Shown here: positions 23,898 through 34,080 of the stretch, piece after piece
Layout: the number at the start of each line of letters is the position of its first letter
How positions within the stretch are numbered: position 1 is the first letter of the stretch
Notes under the pieces: generated by a model
The model's database searches: none
What the model was told of the DNA's origin: nothing
Seen by the model: only the letters and a program-made list of their open reading frames with translations
Assembly: GCA_026315105.1 (NCBI GenBank)
Contig: CM048746.1
Span: forward strand, 566,500,940-566,564,939
From: Locusta migratoria
Lineage: Eukaryota; Arthropoda; Insecta; Orthoptera; Acrididae
Reading direction: 5' to 3'
Length of the DNA stretch: 64,000 bases
Made by a program: the position numbers and the translations under genes

Positions 23898-24357
23898 TGT
23901 GTGTGTGTTAATACTACAGAACGCAAATGAATGGTCTCTGTGTAATTGTTGTCTGAAGTTTCCCATTGTACACCATAGCAGTTCCATGCCAATAGCTATA
24001 AGGGGTGGAAGATATGGTGGTTGAAAGTCTTCAAATTATTAAAAAATTCAGACTGAAGGCCAGCAATGACATTTTGCAACTCTATAGCAAGGATGTTAGA
24101 TACAGCGAAACATGATGCCACAGACCACATCTTTGGTCTATGCGTACTACAATGTCTTCAGCTCTTTCTATGTGAGGATAAGCATACGAATAAGGAAATA
24201 TAGGAATAAATAAATAAAGCAGTAAAAAAGAAATTTCTTTAAAGAAAGGTATTGTATTTCATTTCATCCTTCAAAACCAGTCTCATAGCAAACTACTGAA
24301 AATAGCTTATCTATCATAATCAACCAACTCGCGAGTGGAGCCATGGGTTTAAGCTAG
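23404..24357 (+). mobile_element. Helitron-like non-autonomous element in gypsy gag
   Basis: It starts TCTATAAATG and ends AAGCTAG, inserted between A (23403) and T (24358), the Helitron target rule, with no target duplication. A GC-rich hairpin (ccaactcgcgagtgg, 24323-24337) sits about 15 nt before CTAG. The first ~290 bp contain a tandem pair of similar ~145-bp units (starting 23404 and about 23548; shared gtgaatgtctgtt, ggtgtacgcttatcacgt). A GT microsatellite occupies 23852-23908. No Rep/helicase ORF. Confidence 0.75.
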
Positions 24358-24870
24358 TACCACTATAAGGAAGTTCACAAGAGCAAGTAAATTTATGTTT
24401 GAAGGTTAAGACCTTTAAATCCGTGATCCATTGCTGATGTGTCTGATCCAATGATTTTTTTCAGTCAGAAAAATCTGTACTGCGCAGTGGCTACAAGAAC
24501 GTTTTGCTTGTAATGGACAGTCAGTGCATCTACGTTTTGATTAAAGTGGAGATCACCAGGAAATGCATGGGGGAAAATTTCTGCAGCAATAAAAAGCTCT
24601 TGGTGGCCACCACAGCTAAGAGTAAGTGCTTGACTGTCTGACCTGTACACTGATGAGCCGTGACAAGTTCTTGAAATTACGCCAAGTAATCGATCCATTC
24701 TTCATCCCATTCGTCATACTGATAAAATGTAGGGAGCAGTGCGGCAGCAGGTGTGGCTGGCTCATGTGATGGCTGTTATTGCTGAGCTGCCTGTGCCATC
24801 AACTGGGACACTGTTTGGAGTAGTTGAGTGATTTGCACCATTAGTAACTGGATAATTTCCATTATGTTTG
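24358..24870 (-). pseudogene. Gypsy-1 gag N-terminus
   Basis: Minus-strand reading from about 24863 gives MEIIQLLMVQITQLLQTVSQ and then a QYDEWDEEWIDYL-like region, resembling the start of the second gypsy gag (MDPALLQLLQ). It is separated from the rest of gag by the Helitron at 23404-24357. Confidence 0.65.
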
Positions 24871-25130
24871 GGTTCGGGGCAGTGGCCACACTGACTGATT
24901 AGGCACTGTGTAATCAAGATAAGTATAACAAAAGTGAACACAGATGCAATGTGAAGGAGGATTCACTGCAACTAAAAAGTAAATCAAACACATAACAGAA
25001 TATGTTCCCCCCAAAATTATATAATAAGGGTGGGTGTGCGGGAGTAATTTATGTGTGGTCCAACTGCTGCTGTCTGGCTGCTGCAATTGGGATTGTCCAA
25101 GGTTCTTCTATCGCTCCTTGTCACCACTTT

Positions 25131-25573
25131 TGTGTCTCATCACCGCCAGTTGTCCTGTGTGTCGGTGGCTGAATGGAGAGAGCCCAACACAGGGAAGTAG
25201 GATGCACACGTGTGCGGGAACGGAGTCTGAGGTGACCAGCCAGTGGGACAGCAGAAACTATAAACACTATGCTAGATTAGTACAAGATATATATTTTGTA
25301 GAAATATTACAATACTTAACTTCCATAGCTGCCAACTAGTGGATTGCTTTCCTAACATAGTTTATCTTGAAGATTAGGTATAACCTGCTTACTGATGAAA
25401 GTCTTATCTAGTGTCTGTCCTATTGCCAAGTGGCTGATACAGTTCAATGGTAGCCGTGAGTAGGGTGCAGCAGAGGGTACTCGTGGCTGATGTCTTAAGA
25501 TTGATGCACAGTCTTACAGGGCAGCATGCGGTGAAAGTACATGGCATGCACTTCAGTCTTGTGTGACACCACA
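25131..25573 (-). repeat. Gypsy-1 5' LTR
   Basis: In element orientation it opens TGTGGTGTCACACAAGAC at 25573 and closes GATGAGACACA at 25131, with TGTG/CACA ends. The bases just inside (reverse of 25111-25130, TGGTGACAAGGAG) are a candidate primer-binding site. Its outer part is included in a later 1,410-bp tandem duplication. Confidence 0.82.
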
Positions 25574-25628
25574 GTAATGAAAGATTGTAATAATAATATA
25601 AAAATGTTATTCTGAATTACACTACCAC

Positions 25629-25899
25629 TGAAACTTCCTGGGACTCGAACCTGGGACCTTGGCCTTTTGCGGGCAAGCGCACTACCGACTGTGCTCTCCC
25701 GACATGACTCACGATGCCGCCTCACAACTTTACTTCCGCCAGTACCTCGCCTCCTACTTTCCAAACTTCACAGAATCTCTCCTGCGAACCATGCAAGACT
25801 AGCACTCCTGGAAGAAAGGATATGGTGGATACATGGCTTAGCCACAGCCTAAGGGATGTTTCCACTCTGCAGCGGAGTGTGTGCTGATATGAAACTTCC
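25629..25899 (-). repeat. tRNA-derived SINE (family B), unit 1 copy
   Basis: In reverse the head reads gagagcacagtcggtagtg, gcttgcccgcaaaaggc, ggttcgagtcc (A and B boxes), followed by the body cacactccgctgcagag and aggctgtggctaagcc in complementary order. tgaaacttcct occurs at both ends (25629 and about 25890). The second is followed by ccgggactcgaacctgg, a partial second head. Confidence 0.8.
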
Positions 25900-26229
25900 T
25901 TCCGGGACTCGAACCTGGTTCTGATGGCCTGCTAAGCCGAACACATCTGAGGATTTTCTTTCAGGATTTACTCCCTGAGCCTTTTAAAGATCTCTCTTCA
26001 CCACAAGTCAGTGGTTCCACTATTCATTTGCCTCCAGAAGGGAGAGGATGCCTCCTCCACCTGTTGTGCCATACCAACGCTGCCATTGAGACTTCACTAT
26101 AACCTTGGCAAGGGGCCTGTTTTTGGTCTGTGAGAGGTATTTTATTTCCCTCAGACCAATAGGGGAACAGACAAACACCCATGGATAGAAAGTGACACCA
26201 AAGTCATTGATTTAGAGGAAGAGGAGGAT

Positions 26230-26578
26230 CCAATCTCTTGGTTAGGAACTAAGAATTCCCTGATATAGATGGCAAGTGAGAAGGTGGCTCGAGTAAATGA
26301 GCTGACAGTTAATATCATTAAAGCCACAGGAATCCATGGAATACAATGGTTACACCAGATGATGGTGGGTGATACAGAAAGAGAACAAAGTGATGGAAGA
26401 ATGGAAAAAGGGAATCACAATACCATTGTTCAAGGAAGAAATAAATGCAACAACTACTGAGTAATTTCACTGTTATTACACTGCCTTAAGATAATGGAAA
26501 AGATTATAGAAAAAAGATTGAGGAAGATTCTAGAACGCCATTTGGAGGAACAACAACATGGATTCAGAAGTAACAGGG
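26230..26578 (+). pseudogene. LINE fragment, duplicated 5' part (unit 1)
   Basis: Open segments (MASEKVARVNELTVNIIKAT; then KIIEKRLRKILERHLEEQQH at 26499) are identical to the start of the LINE at 27640-29160, and break off at the duplication junction at 26578. Confidence 0.7.
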
Positions 26579-27038
26579 CTGAATGGAGAGAGCCCAACAC
26601 AGGGAAGTAGGATGCACACGTGTGCGGGAACGGAGTCTGAGGTGACCAGCCAGTGGGACAGCAGAAACTATAAACACTATGCTAGATTAGTACAAGATAT
26701 ATATTTTGTAGAAATATTACAATACTTAACTTCCATAGCTGCCAACTAGTGGATTGCTTTCCTAACATAGTTTATCTTGAAGATTAGGTATAACCTGCTT
26801 ACTGATGAAAGTCTTATCTAGTGTCTGTCCTATTGCCAAGTGGCTGATACAGTTCAATGGTAGCCGTGAGTAGGGTGCAGCAGAGGGTACTCGTGGCTGA
26901 TGTCTTAAGATTGATGCACAGTCTTACAGGGCAGCATGCGGTGAAAGTACATGGCATGCACTTCAGCCTTGTGTGACACCACAGTAATGAAAGATTGTAA
27001 TAATAATATAAAAATGTTATTCTGAATTACACTACCAC

Positions 27039-27309
27039 TGAAACTTCCTGGGACTCGAACCTGGGACCTTTGCCTTTTGCGGGCAAGCGCACTACCGACT
27101 GTGCTCTCCCGACATGACTCACGATGCCGCCTCACAACTTTACTTCCGCCAGTACCTCGCCTCCTACTTTCCAAACTTCACAGAATCTCTCCTGCGAACC
27201 ATGCAAGACTAGCACTCCTGGAAGAAAGGATATGGTGGATACATGGCTTAGCCACAGCCTAAGGGATGTTTCCACTCTGCAGCGGAGTGTGCGCTGATAT
27301 GAAACTTCC
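27039..27309 (-). repeat. tRNA-derived SINE (family B), unit 2 copy
   Basis: This is the duplicated counterpart of the SINE at 25629-25899, differing at only two positions (27072 and 27292). Confidence 0.8.
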
Positions 27310-27639
27310 TTCCGGGACTCGAACCTGGTTCTGATGGCCTGCTAAGCCTAACACATCTGAGGATTTTCTTTCAGGATTTACTCCCTGAGCCTTTTAAAGA
27401 TCTCTCTTCACCACAAGTCAGTGGTTCCACTATTCATTTGCCTCCAGAAGGGAGAGGGTGCCTCCTCCACCTGTTGTGCCATACCAACGCTGCCATTGAG
27501 ACTTCACTATAACCTTGGCAAGGGGCCTGTTTTTGGTCTGTGAGAGGTATTTTATTTCCCTCAGACCAATAGGGGAACAGACAAACACCCATGGATAGAA
27601 AGTGACACCAAAGTCATTGATTTAGAGGAAGAGGAGGAT

Positions 27640-29160
27640 CCAATCTCTTGGTTAGGAACTAAGAATTCCCTGATATAGATGGCAAGTGAGAAGGTGGCTC
27701 GAGTAAATGAGCTGACAGTTAATATCATTAAAGCCACAGGAATCCATGGAATACAATGGTTACACCAGATAATGGTGGGTGATACAGAAAGAGAACAAAG
27801 TGATGGAAGAATGGAAAAAGGGAATCACAATACCATTGTTCAAGGAAGAAATAAATGCAACAACTACTGAGGAATCACACTGTTATTACACTGCCTTAAG
27901 ATAATGGAAAAGATTATAGAAAAAAGATTGAGGAAGATTCTAGAACGCCATTTGGAGGAACAACAACATGGATTCAGAAGTAACAGGGAAACAAAAGAAT
28001 TAATGTTTTCCCACTGTCAGTTAATGGATAAATACTGGGAGAAAGGAATGGACTTGATAGTAGTATTCATGGATTTGGAAAAAGCATATGACATTGTACA
28101 AAGGGATAAAATATGGAAATGCTTCAGGAATCGTAATGTTCCTGATTCTTTAATTAGAAAAGTTCAGATACTGTACGATGGTTGTGAGAGCAATGTACGA
28201 GTAGGAGATGGAAGTTCATGGTTTAAGACAAAGGGAGGTGTTCAGCAAGGCAGTTTCTTCTCCTCATTACTCTTTGTTACACTTATGGACACAATCATGA
28301 AAGAAATCAATGAAGCAGAAAATTAAGATCTCACTGCTTTTGTTTTTGCTGATGAATTTGGCATTTTGGGAGAGATAGGAATGGAGGTTTAGAGAAGACT
28401 GGATCATGGGAGTTAAAAATTTGAAAAGTCAAGTTAACTGTGAGTAGTAACAACACAGTGGCAATGAAGATAAGCAGGACATCCACACCTTGTAACATTA
28501 TACTGGAGGGAGTGAAGGTTAAATGTGTGAAACATTTCAATTATCTTGGTAGCATCGTATCATGTGATGGAAGTTCCAAACTAGGATCTAGCTTCTTCCA
28601 CCAAATACAAATTCTAATCTGGAACAAGGGAGTCCCTCTAAGAGGCAAACAGACCACATATAAAACTTATCTCCTGCCAATTATGATGTATAGTCTGGAG
28701 GACTGTGTCATAAATAAGAGGGAAAAGAGCCAAACACAAGCATGTCAGCTGTACAAAACCTAGGAGAGACATAGCCAGGAATGATTTTGTAAGGAGCGAG
28801 TTGCAGGTGATATTGACCACAGAGAAAAAGATGATTGATGGGAGACTGAAGTGGTGTGGTCATGTGAATCAAATGCACCTAACTCAAACTCCTCACCCGT
28901 ATTTAGACATGAAGGTGCCAGGAAGAAGGCCAGTTTTGTGGGCTAGAAAGAGATGGATAGACCAGGTTAAGGAGCATCTCAAGAGGGAAAGAATATCATG
29001 GGAAGCAGTGGAGATTGAAAACTTATACCAGGACATAAATCTGTGCAGGCATATTCATCAAGTTCCTACCCACTTAATGGAAGGAAATCCTAATGATGAT
29101 GATGGTGGTGGTGGTGGTGGTGGTGGTGGTGAAGATGGTGATGATGAAGATGATTATTAA
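27640..29160 (+). pseudogene. Non-LTR retrotransposon RT fragment
   Basis: The 140-codon frame at 27904-28326 holds LEEQQHGFRSNRETKELMFS, VFMDLEKAYDIVQRDKIW and KGGVQQGSFFSSLLF, RT motifs of RTE-like LINEs. After a stop, FADEFGILGE replaces the usual FADD box, so the catalytic pair is damaged. Then come CVKHFNYLGSIVSCDGS (28527-28575) and a C-terminal RRPVLWARKRWIDQVKEHL frame (28801-29160). The 3' end is a GAT/GGT simple repeat at about 29090-29158, as in microsatellite-tailed LINEs. The upstream endonuclease is absent. Confidence 0.75.
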
Positions 29161-29249
29161 ATTGTGATACTAATAATTGTTATTGGCAAATGTCCTAGTA
29201 TGTCATACAAAATCAGTATATAAGGAAAGTTAAATCATATAAAACAAGT

Positions 29250-29442
29250 TCAAATGTTTGTAATTCTATCGGACCAAACTTCGTGGTCATTAGTCAGTAG
29301 CTTACAAACTACTTAAACCTAGGTAAACTAACCTAAGGACAACACACACACCTATGCCCCAGGGAGGACTCGAACCTCCACGGCGAGCAAATGCACGCTC
29401 CGCAGCGAGACGCTTTAGACCGCTCGGCTACTCCACCACAGC
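29250..29442 (-). repeat. tRNA-derived SINE (family A)
   Basis: Reverse copy flanked by a perfect 12-bp duplication tataaaacaagt at 29238-29249 and 29443-29454. The B-box-like ggaggttcgagtcc is intact in reverse at about 29363-29378. Confidence 0.9.
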
Positions 29443-29743
29443 TATAAAACAAGTAACACTGGAAAGTTCAGGTTTGAATTCAGTAACATAATTAGAATAG
29501 TTTTTATCTCACTTCAAAGATTTTTATCGAGCTGTGACAGGCACATAAAAAAGACGATATTGATTACAGAAAAAGAAAAAAAGAGCACTGTACAATTGCA
29601 ATAAAACTATTTTTAAAGATACATGGTCTTCTGAAATGCAGATACCACTGAAAATGGACATGCGCCTAATATTAGTCTGATAGTCAATCACTAAATATGA
29701 TAATATTTAATTAATGATGAAAATTCTCCTCAGAGATGATAAA

Positions 29744-30723
29744 TATTATTGAAACGAGATAGAATGGCTGGCCAGTACTTACCTTTGTGCTGTACCGCCG
29801 ATAGTAACACAAATGAAGAAACAGAAAAAAGGGGACAAAAAGGACAAGCTTTCAGAACACAGTTCCTTCGTCAGGTGGGAGAGAAGGGAAGAAGAAAGGA
29901 TGGGAACAGAAGGGAAATGTAGTTCACGACCTAGGTCATGAAGGTGGTGTTTCGGGAGTGTGGATGTCAGAGATACTGCATGTATGTACTGAGCCAAGCC
30001 AGAGAGGATAAATATAACCAAAGAGGAAAGATCAAGTAGTAAATAGAAGAGAAGATGAGTGAAATGAATGATGCTGAGGGGTGTAGGAGGGACGGGGGGT
30101 TGTCTAAAACGTTTTTCATTAACAGAGAAAGATGGATGGACACACACACACACACATACACACACACACACGGAGAGAGATAGAGAGAATAACAGACAGA
30201 GCGAGAGGGCGGGAGAGAGAGGGAGAGAGGTAAGGAAGGGATAATGAATAGGTGAGCTGAGGATGGAGGAAGGGGAGGAGTTAGCGTATATTTAGGCCAG
30301 GGGGATATATTGGATATGTTGGAGGGCAAGTTCCCACCTCCATAGCTCTGAGGGACTGGTGTTTGTTGGTACTATCCAAATGGCACGTGTGGTGTAACAC
30401 GTGCCCAGATCCCTGGAGTTATGCTGGAGGGCATGTTCTGCCACAGGATATTGGGTGTCCCCCAGGCGAACAGTCCATCTGTGCCCATTCATCTGCTCAG
30501 CCAATTTGTTAGTAGTCATACCAACAAAAGAGGCTGAACAGTGGACACAAGTCAGCTGGTATATGACATGTATAGTCTCGCATGTGGCCCTGTCTTGAAT
30601 CGTGTAGGTTTTCTCTGTGGTGGGGCTGGAGTATGTGGTAGTGGGAGGATGCATTTGTGTTACTATCGGCGGTACAGCACAAAGGTAAGTACTGGCCAAC
30701 CATTCTATCTCATTTCAATAATA
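29744..30723 (-). mobile_element. Penelope-like fragment bounded by 71-bp inverted arms
   Basis: The arms 29744-29814 and 30653-30723 are inverted copies of each other with two mismatches (g/t-type differences near ggctggcc and aacgag). Between them, on the minus strand, lies a GIY-YIG nuclease domain at 30292-30699: HVIYQLTCVHCSASFVGMTT, MNGHRWTVRLG and CYTTRAIWIVPTN. The first Tyr-Ile-Gly of the family reads FVG here. The RT is absent. A CA-repeat lies at 30138-30170 within a low-complexity region. It sits in the last PYROXD2 intron, 109 bp before the final exon. Confidence 0.8.
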
Positions 30724-30832
30724 AATATGGTAAATAAGTCAAAATAATATCCACTGGGTAGCTTAGATTAAATGACATATGTTCACTATTTTTCAGTCTT
30801 TAAGATAATGTGAACAACCATTACTGTTTCAG

Positions 30833-31042
30833 AATATCTTCCACGGAGCAATATCTCCAGATCAATTGCTATTAGGGAGACCTGCACCTGGAGGAGGGGG
30901 TCCCTCTGCACCAGCAGCGCCTTTCACTCCTGTGCCACACTTGCTGCTCTGCGGTAGCGGATCACACCCAGGAGGAGGTGTCATGGGGGCTGCGGGACTC
31001 ATTGCTGCCCGCAGTGTTATTCGTCTTCTAAAGAAGTCTTAG
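30833..31042 (+). CDS. PYROXD2: PYROXD2, terminal coding exon with stop
   Basis: The exon encodes 69 residues and a TAG stop at 31040-31042, after the acceptor at 30831-30832 (tactgtttcag). It opens NIFHGAISPDQLLLGRP, the expected continuation after GLTGG. It contains CGSGSHPGGGVMGAAG, the C-terminal glycine-rich FAD-contact motif typical of the phytoene desaturase/PYROXD2 group. It ends in a basic tail (SVIRLLKKS). Between GRP and the CGSG motif there is a Gly/Pro/Ala-rich stretch (APGGGGPSAPAAPFTPV) that looks several residues longer than in vertebrate homologues. A Penelope fragment with inverted arms ends about 108 bp before the acceptor. With the two upstream exons this fixes gene orientation and makes 1-31042 genic. 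Confidence 0.92.
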   Translation, partial: NIFHGAISPDQLLLGRPAPGGGGPSAPAAPFTPVPHLLLCGSGSHPGGGVMGAAGLIAARSVIRLLKKS

Positions 31043-31830
31043 ACTGATGCAAATTGTTTTTTTAAAGGTTTTTACAACTTTTTGGTTATCATATGTTGAA
31101 TTGGTCTTACAATCAGACACAATTGTAGGGAATATAAGAACTGAAATACACTGAATATCAGAGGCAACAGTTTGTAATTAACTTTTAAGATGCTAAGGCT
31201 AGTTGCTCTTAATACCTACTGTATCTTCAGGCTATACATTTCATGAGAAGTTGAAACACTATAATGTGCATAAAATCGATATATTATGAACACAACTGAG
31301 ATTAATTTTTTTTATTAAGATGCTGTTGTATAAAATTAACAGCAGAGCTTCTACTTTTTCCATATTAATATTTCTAATTTGTCAATGCTGTCAGATCAAG
31401 CAGTTAATTTGTGTGTGGAAGCTGAAAATACCTTTCATAGCAATGTAATTTTCTATCAAATGAAACTAATATTTCATTGATAATTGATCTCTGTTATTGT
31501 TTATGTTTGCCTAAGGAAACAATAACAAATTATAATTGCAAAAAAGCAACACCAATAACAGAAGCTCAATTTTTGAACAATTTGGTAACTTAAGCAAATT
31601 ATCAGACACACAAAAATAAAGTGCAAAATATTGAAACATTCACTTTATACCTAAAAACTTTCTGAAATAAATATTGTTTAACAGCAAACTGTAGCTGTCT
31701 ATCATGAAAACAAGAATAGTATTTATGGTAATTATAAGTATAGTTCCTGTTTGAAATTAGTACAAATCCAAGTGCTATTACTTCACATGCATATGTATTG
31801 GAGTTATAAAATAAAGTTTCCTGTATGTCT
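31043..31830 (+). other. Probable PYROXD2 3' UTR with candidate poly(A) signals
   Basis: This is AT-rich sequence after the PYROXD2 stop with no coding potential and no repeat family that I recognise. AATAAA hexamers occur at 31615-31620 and 31810-31815. The second is followed by a GT/T-rich stretch (tgtatgtcttgcattg), as expected downstream of a cleavage site. Which signal is used cannot be read from the sequence alone. Confidence 0.5.
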
Positions 31831-32856
31831 TGCATTGCCTTATATTTGAGTTTTTGGACTTGACTAGATGGGATTTGTATTATTAGATGTTTAAAATGGT
31901 CACTTATCCCAGTAACAATTTGTCTGTTGGATAGCTTCCAAAGGCAATGAAAATTTACTGTTAGTGTCTCATATCATTATTGACTGGCTTTAAAATGCTG
32001 TCATAAACTACTTGTTAAGAGATAATTGTACCTTAACAGTTTCTTTAAATGAGTGAAGTATCAAAGTTACAAATTGTGTACATTTTTGAAGCAGCATAAC
32101 TAACAATGCACAAGTTACTCTATTTTTGACTGCATTTGATAAAAAGAACACTCAGCAACTTCTTGTAACTTTACAGATTATTTCAAACCTTGTTAAAACT
32201 TTTCCTGCTGATACCCTTGACAAAATAGTTAAAAGAAAAAGGTGTATTGCTTACTACATTATTGCATTATGCAGTACAGCTTCATAATCAAACATGTCCT
32301 ATTAATTAGATCTTTAAAATCAATTCTATCAAAACAATTTGTAGACAAAATCCTCATGTACTACTGAATGTACCTGCAAAGTTATATAATTTTTCACCAG
32401 TTTGATCAAGATATTGAATTGAATGAAAAACTAACTTTTAAATACAAGTTTGATTATTTAAAAAAATGGAGTTAGAGAGTTACTGGCATTCAGTAAATGA
32501 GAACCTTCCAAAAATGAATACTTTCAAACAATTCAATCCCAAAAGTACAAAGAAAATAAGTTTGGCAGATCTTATCTGCCATTATTTATGAAAATAAATT
32601 GTTTTCTTTTGAATCTTTCAGGTTGAGCACTTCAACCATATTATATAAATTTCCCTTATGTTACAATTCATTTAACTAACTAAAGCACTTGACAGTGAGA
32701 AAAACCTCAAAATGCAACAGTCCAATTTCAAATAATAAAATACCATTAAGGCTATTGGCATCTGAATATATTGTGGAGGAAAAGAATTGTATTTCTTCTG
32801 TTCATTCTAATAGTATGATAATACACTAGAAATAGTAGCAAAATAAATTTTTGGGG
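31831..32856. other. Intergenic AT-rich sequence
   Basis: I see no ORF, RNA or repeat that can be named. Confidence 0.5.
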
Positions 32857-32873
32857 ATGTTTCTACCGTATGT

Positions 32874-33313
32874 CTTCTTTCTTTCTTTCTCTTCAGCTCT
32901 TTTCCTGCATATGCAGGGTTGGCTGTGTTATTGCAAATTTGGCATGTTAGTGTTGACAAAGTGGCCGGATGCCCTTCCTGCCACCACCCTCTGCCCTCCC
33001 CCTTCCCCCCCCCCCCCCCCCCCCGCGAGGAAGAAATATGTAACCCAAATGTCTGAAATGTCTGTGTATAGTGTTAGATGTGTAAAAGTGTAAAGTGTTA
33101 TGAAATGTTTGCAAATTGTGGAACTGAGGCGGGACTTGGGGACCAGCCCAGTATTCACCCAGGGGGATGTGGAAAACCGCCTAAAAACCTCATCCAGACT
33201 GGCAGGCACTCCTAACCCCCTCGTTAGTCCGCCGGGCAGATTCAAACCAGGGCTGGTACACCTCCCCATCTCGGAAAGCGGTGTGTTAGACCACCCAGCT
33301 AACCAAGCGGGTC
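32874..33313 (-). repeat. tRNA-derived SINE (family C) with poly-G tail
   Basis: Flanked by a perfect 17-bp duplication atgtttctaccgtatgt at 32857-32873 and 33314-33330. In reverse it starts gacccgcttggttagctggg (A-box region) with a B-box-like ggtttgaatctgcc. It then has a conserved body (ggttttccacatccccctgg, gggctggtccccaagtcc) and a G run (plus-strand C run 33004-33024), followed by pyrimidine-poor sequence to the left end. Confidence 0.85.
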
Positions 33314-33330
33314 ATGTTTCTACCGTATGT

Positions 33331-34080
33331 GTTCCTACAAAATATAATATCAGTCCAAGTCAATGCATTTGTCCACCCTACTCTATCCTGAGCAAGCCTC
33401 TTCATTTCCTCATGAGAACAGCAACCCACATTAATTTGAATCTGCTTACTGCATTCGTCTCTTGGTCTCCCTCTGTGATTTTTACCCCACAATGTTCCCT
33501 CAAATGCCAAATGCACTATTCTTCAATGTCTAAGACTGTGTCCTACCAATCCATCCCTTCTTTTAGTCAAGGTATACCAGAAATTCTTTTTCTTCCCAAT
33601 TCTATTCAGTATCTCTTCATTAGTTACATGATCTACCCACACAATCTTCAGCATTCTTCTGTAGCACTGTACGTTAACTCTCTGAATAATTTCCCTTACC
33701 TCCTCATACATTTCTTCGATGTCATCATCGGAAGAGCTAGTTGGTATATACACTTGAAATAATGTGGTCACTGTTGGCTTTATATCTATCTTGACTATGA
33801 TAATGTGATCACTGTGCTGCTCATAGTAGTTCACCTGCATTCCTATTTTCTTATTCATTATATGACCTACTCCTGTAACAACCACAACTGATGTATTTAC
33901 AACCCTGTAATCACCTGACTAGAAATCTGGTTCATCTTTCCAATGAACTTCACTAACCTAACTTCAATCTATTCCTTTCCCTTTTCAAATTTTCTACCCT
34001 TCCTACCCGATTAAGGTATCTAACATTCCACACTCTAATCTGTAGAATGCCAGTGTTGTCTTTCCTGATGACAGCATGAC
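33331..34080 (-). pseudogene. RTE-like LINE with internal deletion
   Basis: The single frame 33523-33885 starts with an endonuclease segment (IKPTVTTLFQVYIPTSSSDD) and passes at about 33690 directly into the RT C-terminal tail (CYRRMLKIVWVDHVTNEEIL, LVGHSLRH). That tail continues at 33286-33516 (GKNHRGRPRDECSKQIQIN). The whole RT core is missing. The tail is the same family as 59461-59961. Confidence 0.75.

Larger units (their letters stand above)
18921..25573 (-). mobile_element. Ty3/gypsy LTR retrotransposon 1, degenerate, with nested Helitron
   Basis: Two similar LTRs (18921-19365 and 25131-25573) bound a minus-strand gag-pol. From right to left: 5' LTR, gag (N-terminal MEIIQLLMVQI from about 24863, then Helitron, then C-terminal part to 23150 and a CCHC knuckle at 22971-23012), protease near 22260, RT 21914-21289, RNase H 21301-20768, integrase to 19883, a variable tail, a purine tract (poly-C on the plus strand at 19371-19382) and the 3' LTR. 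All domains are broken. No envelope-like ORF was recognised. The element lies in the last intron of PYROXD2, opposite to the gene. Confidence 0.88.
25169..27988. repeat. Tandem duplication, two 1,410-bp units
   Basis: Unit 1 (25169-26578) and unit 2 (26579-27988) align base for base with a constant offset of 1,410. I count nine mismatches by eye (for example at 25557, 25662, 26342, 26462). Each unit holds part of the gypsy-1 LTR, a SINE B and the 5' part of a LINE fragment. The junction has only short shared sequence (gg), so it looks like a simple recent segmental duplication. Confidence 0.93.
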
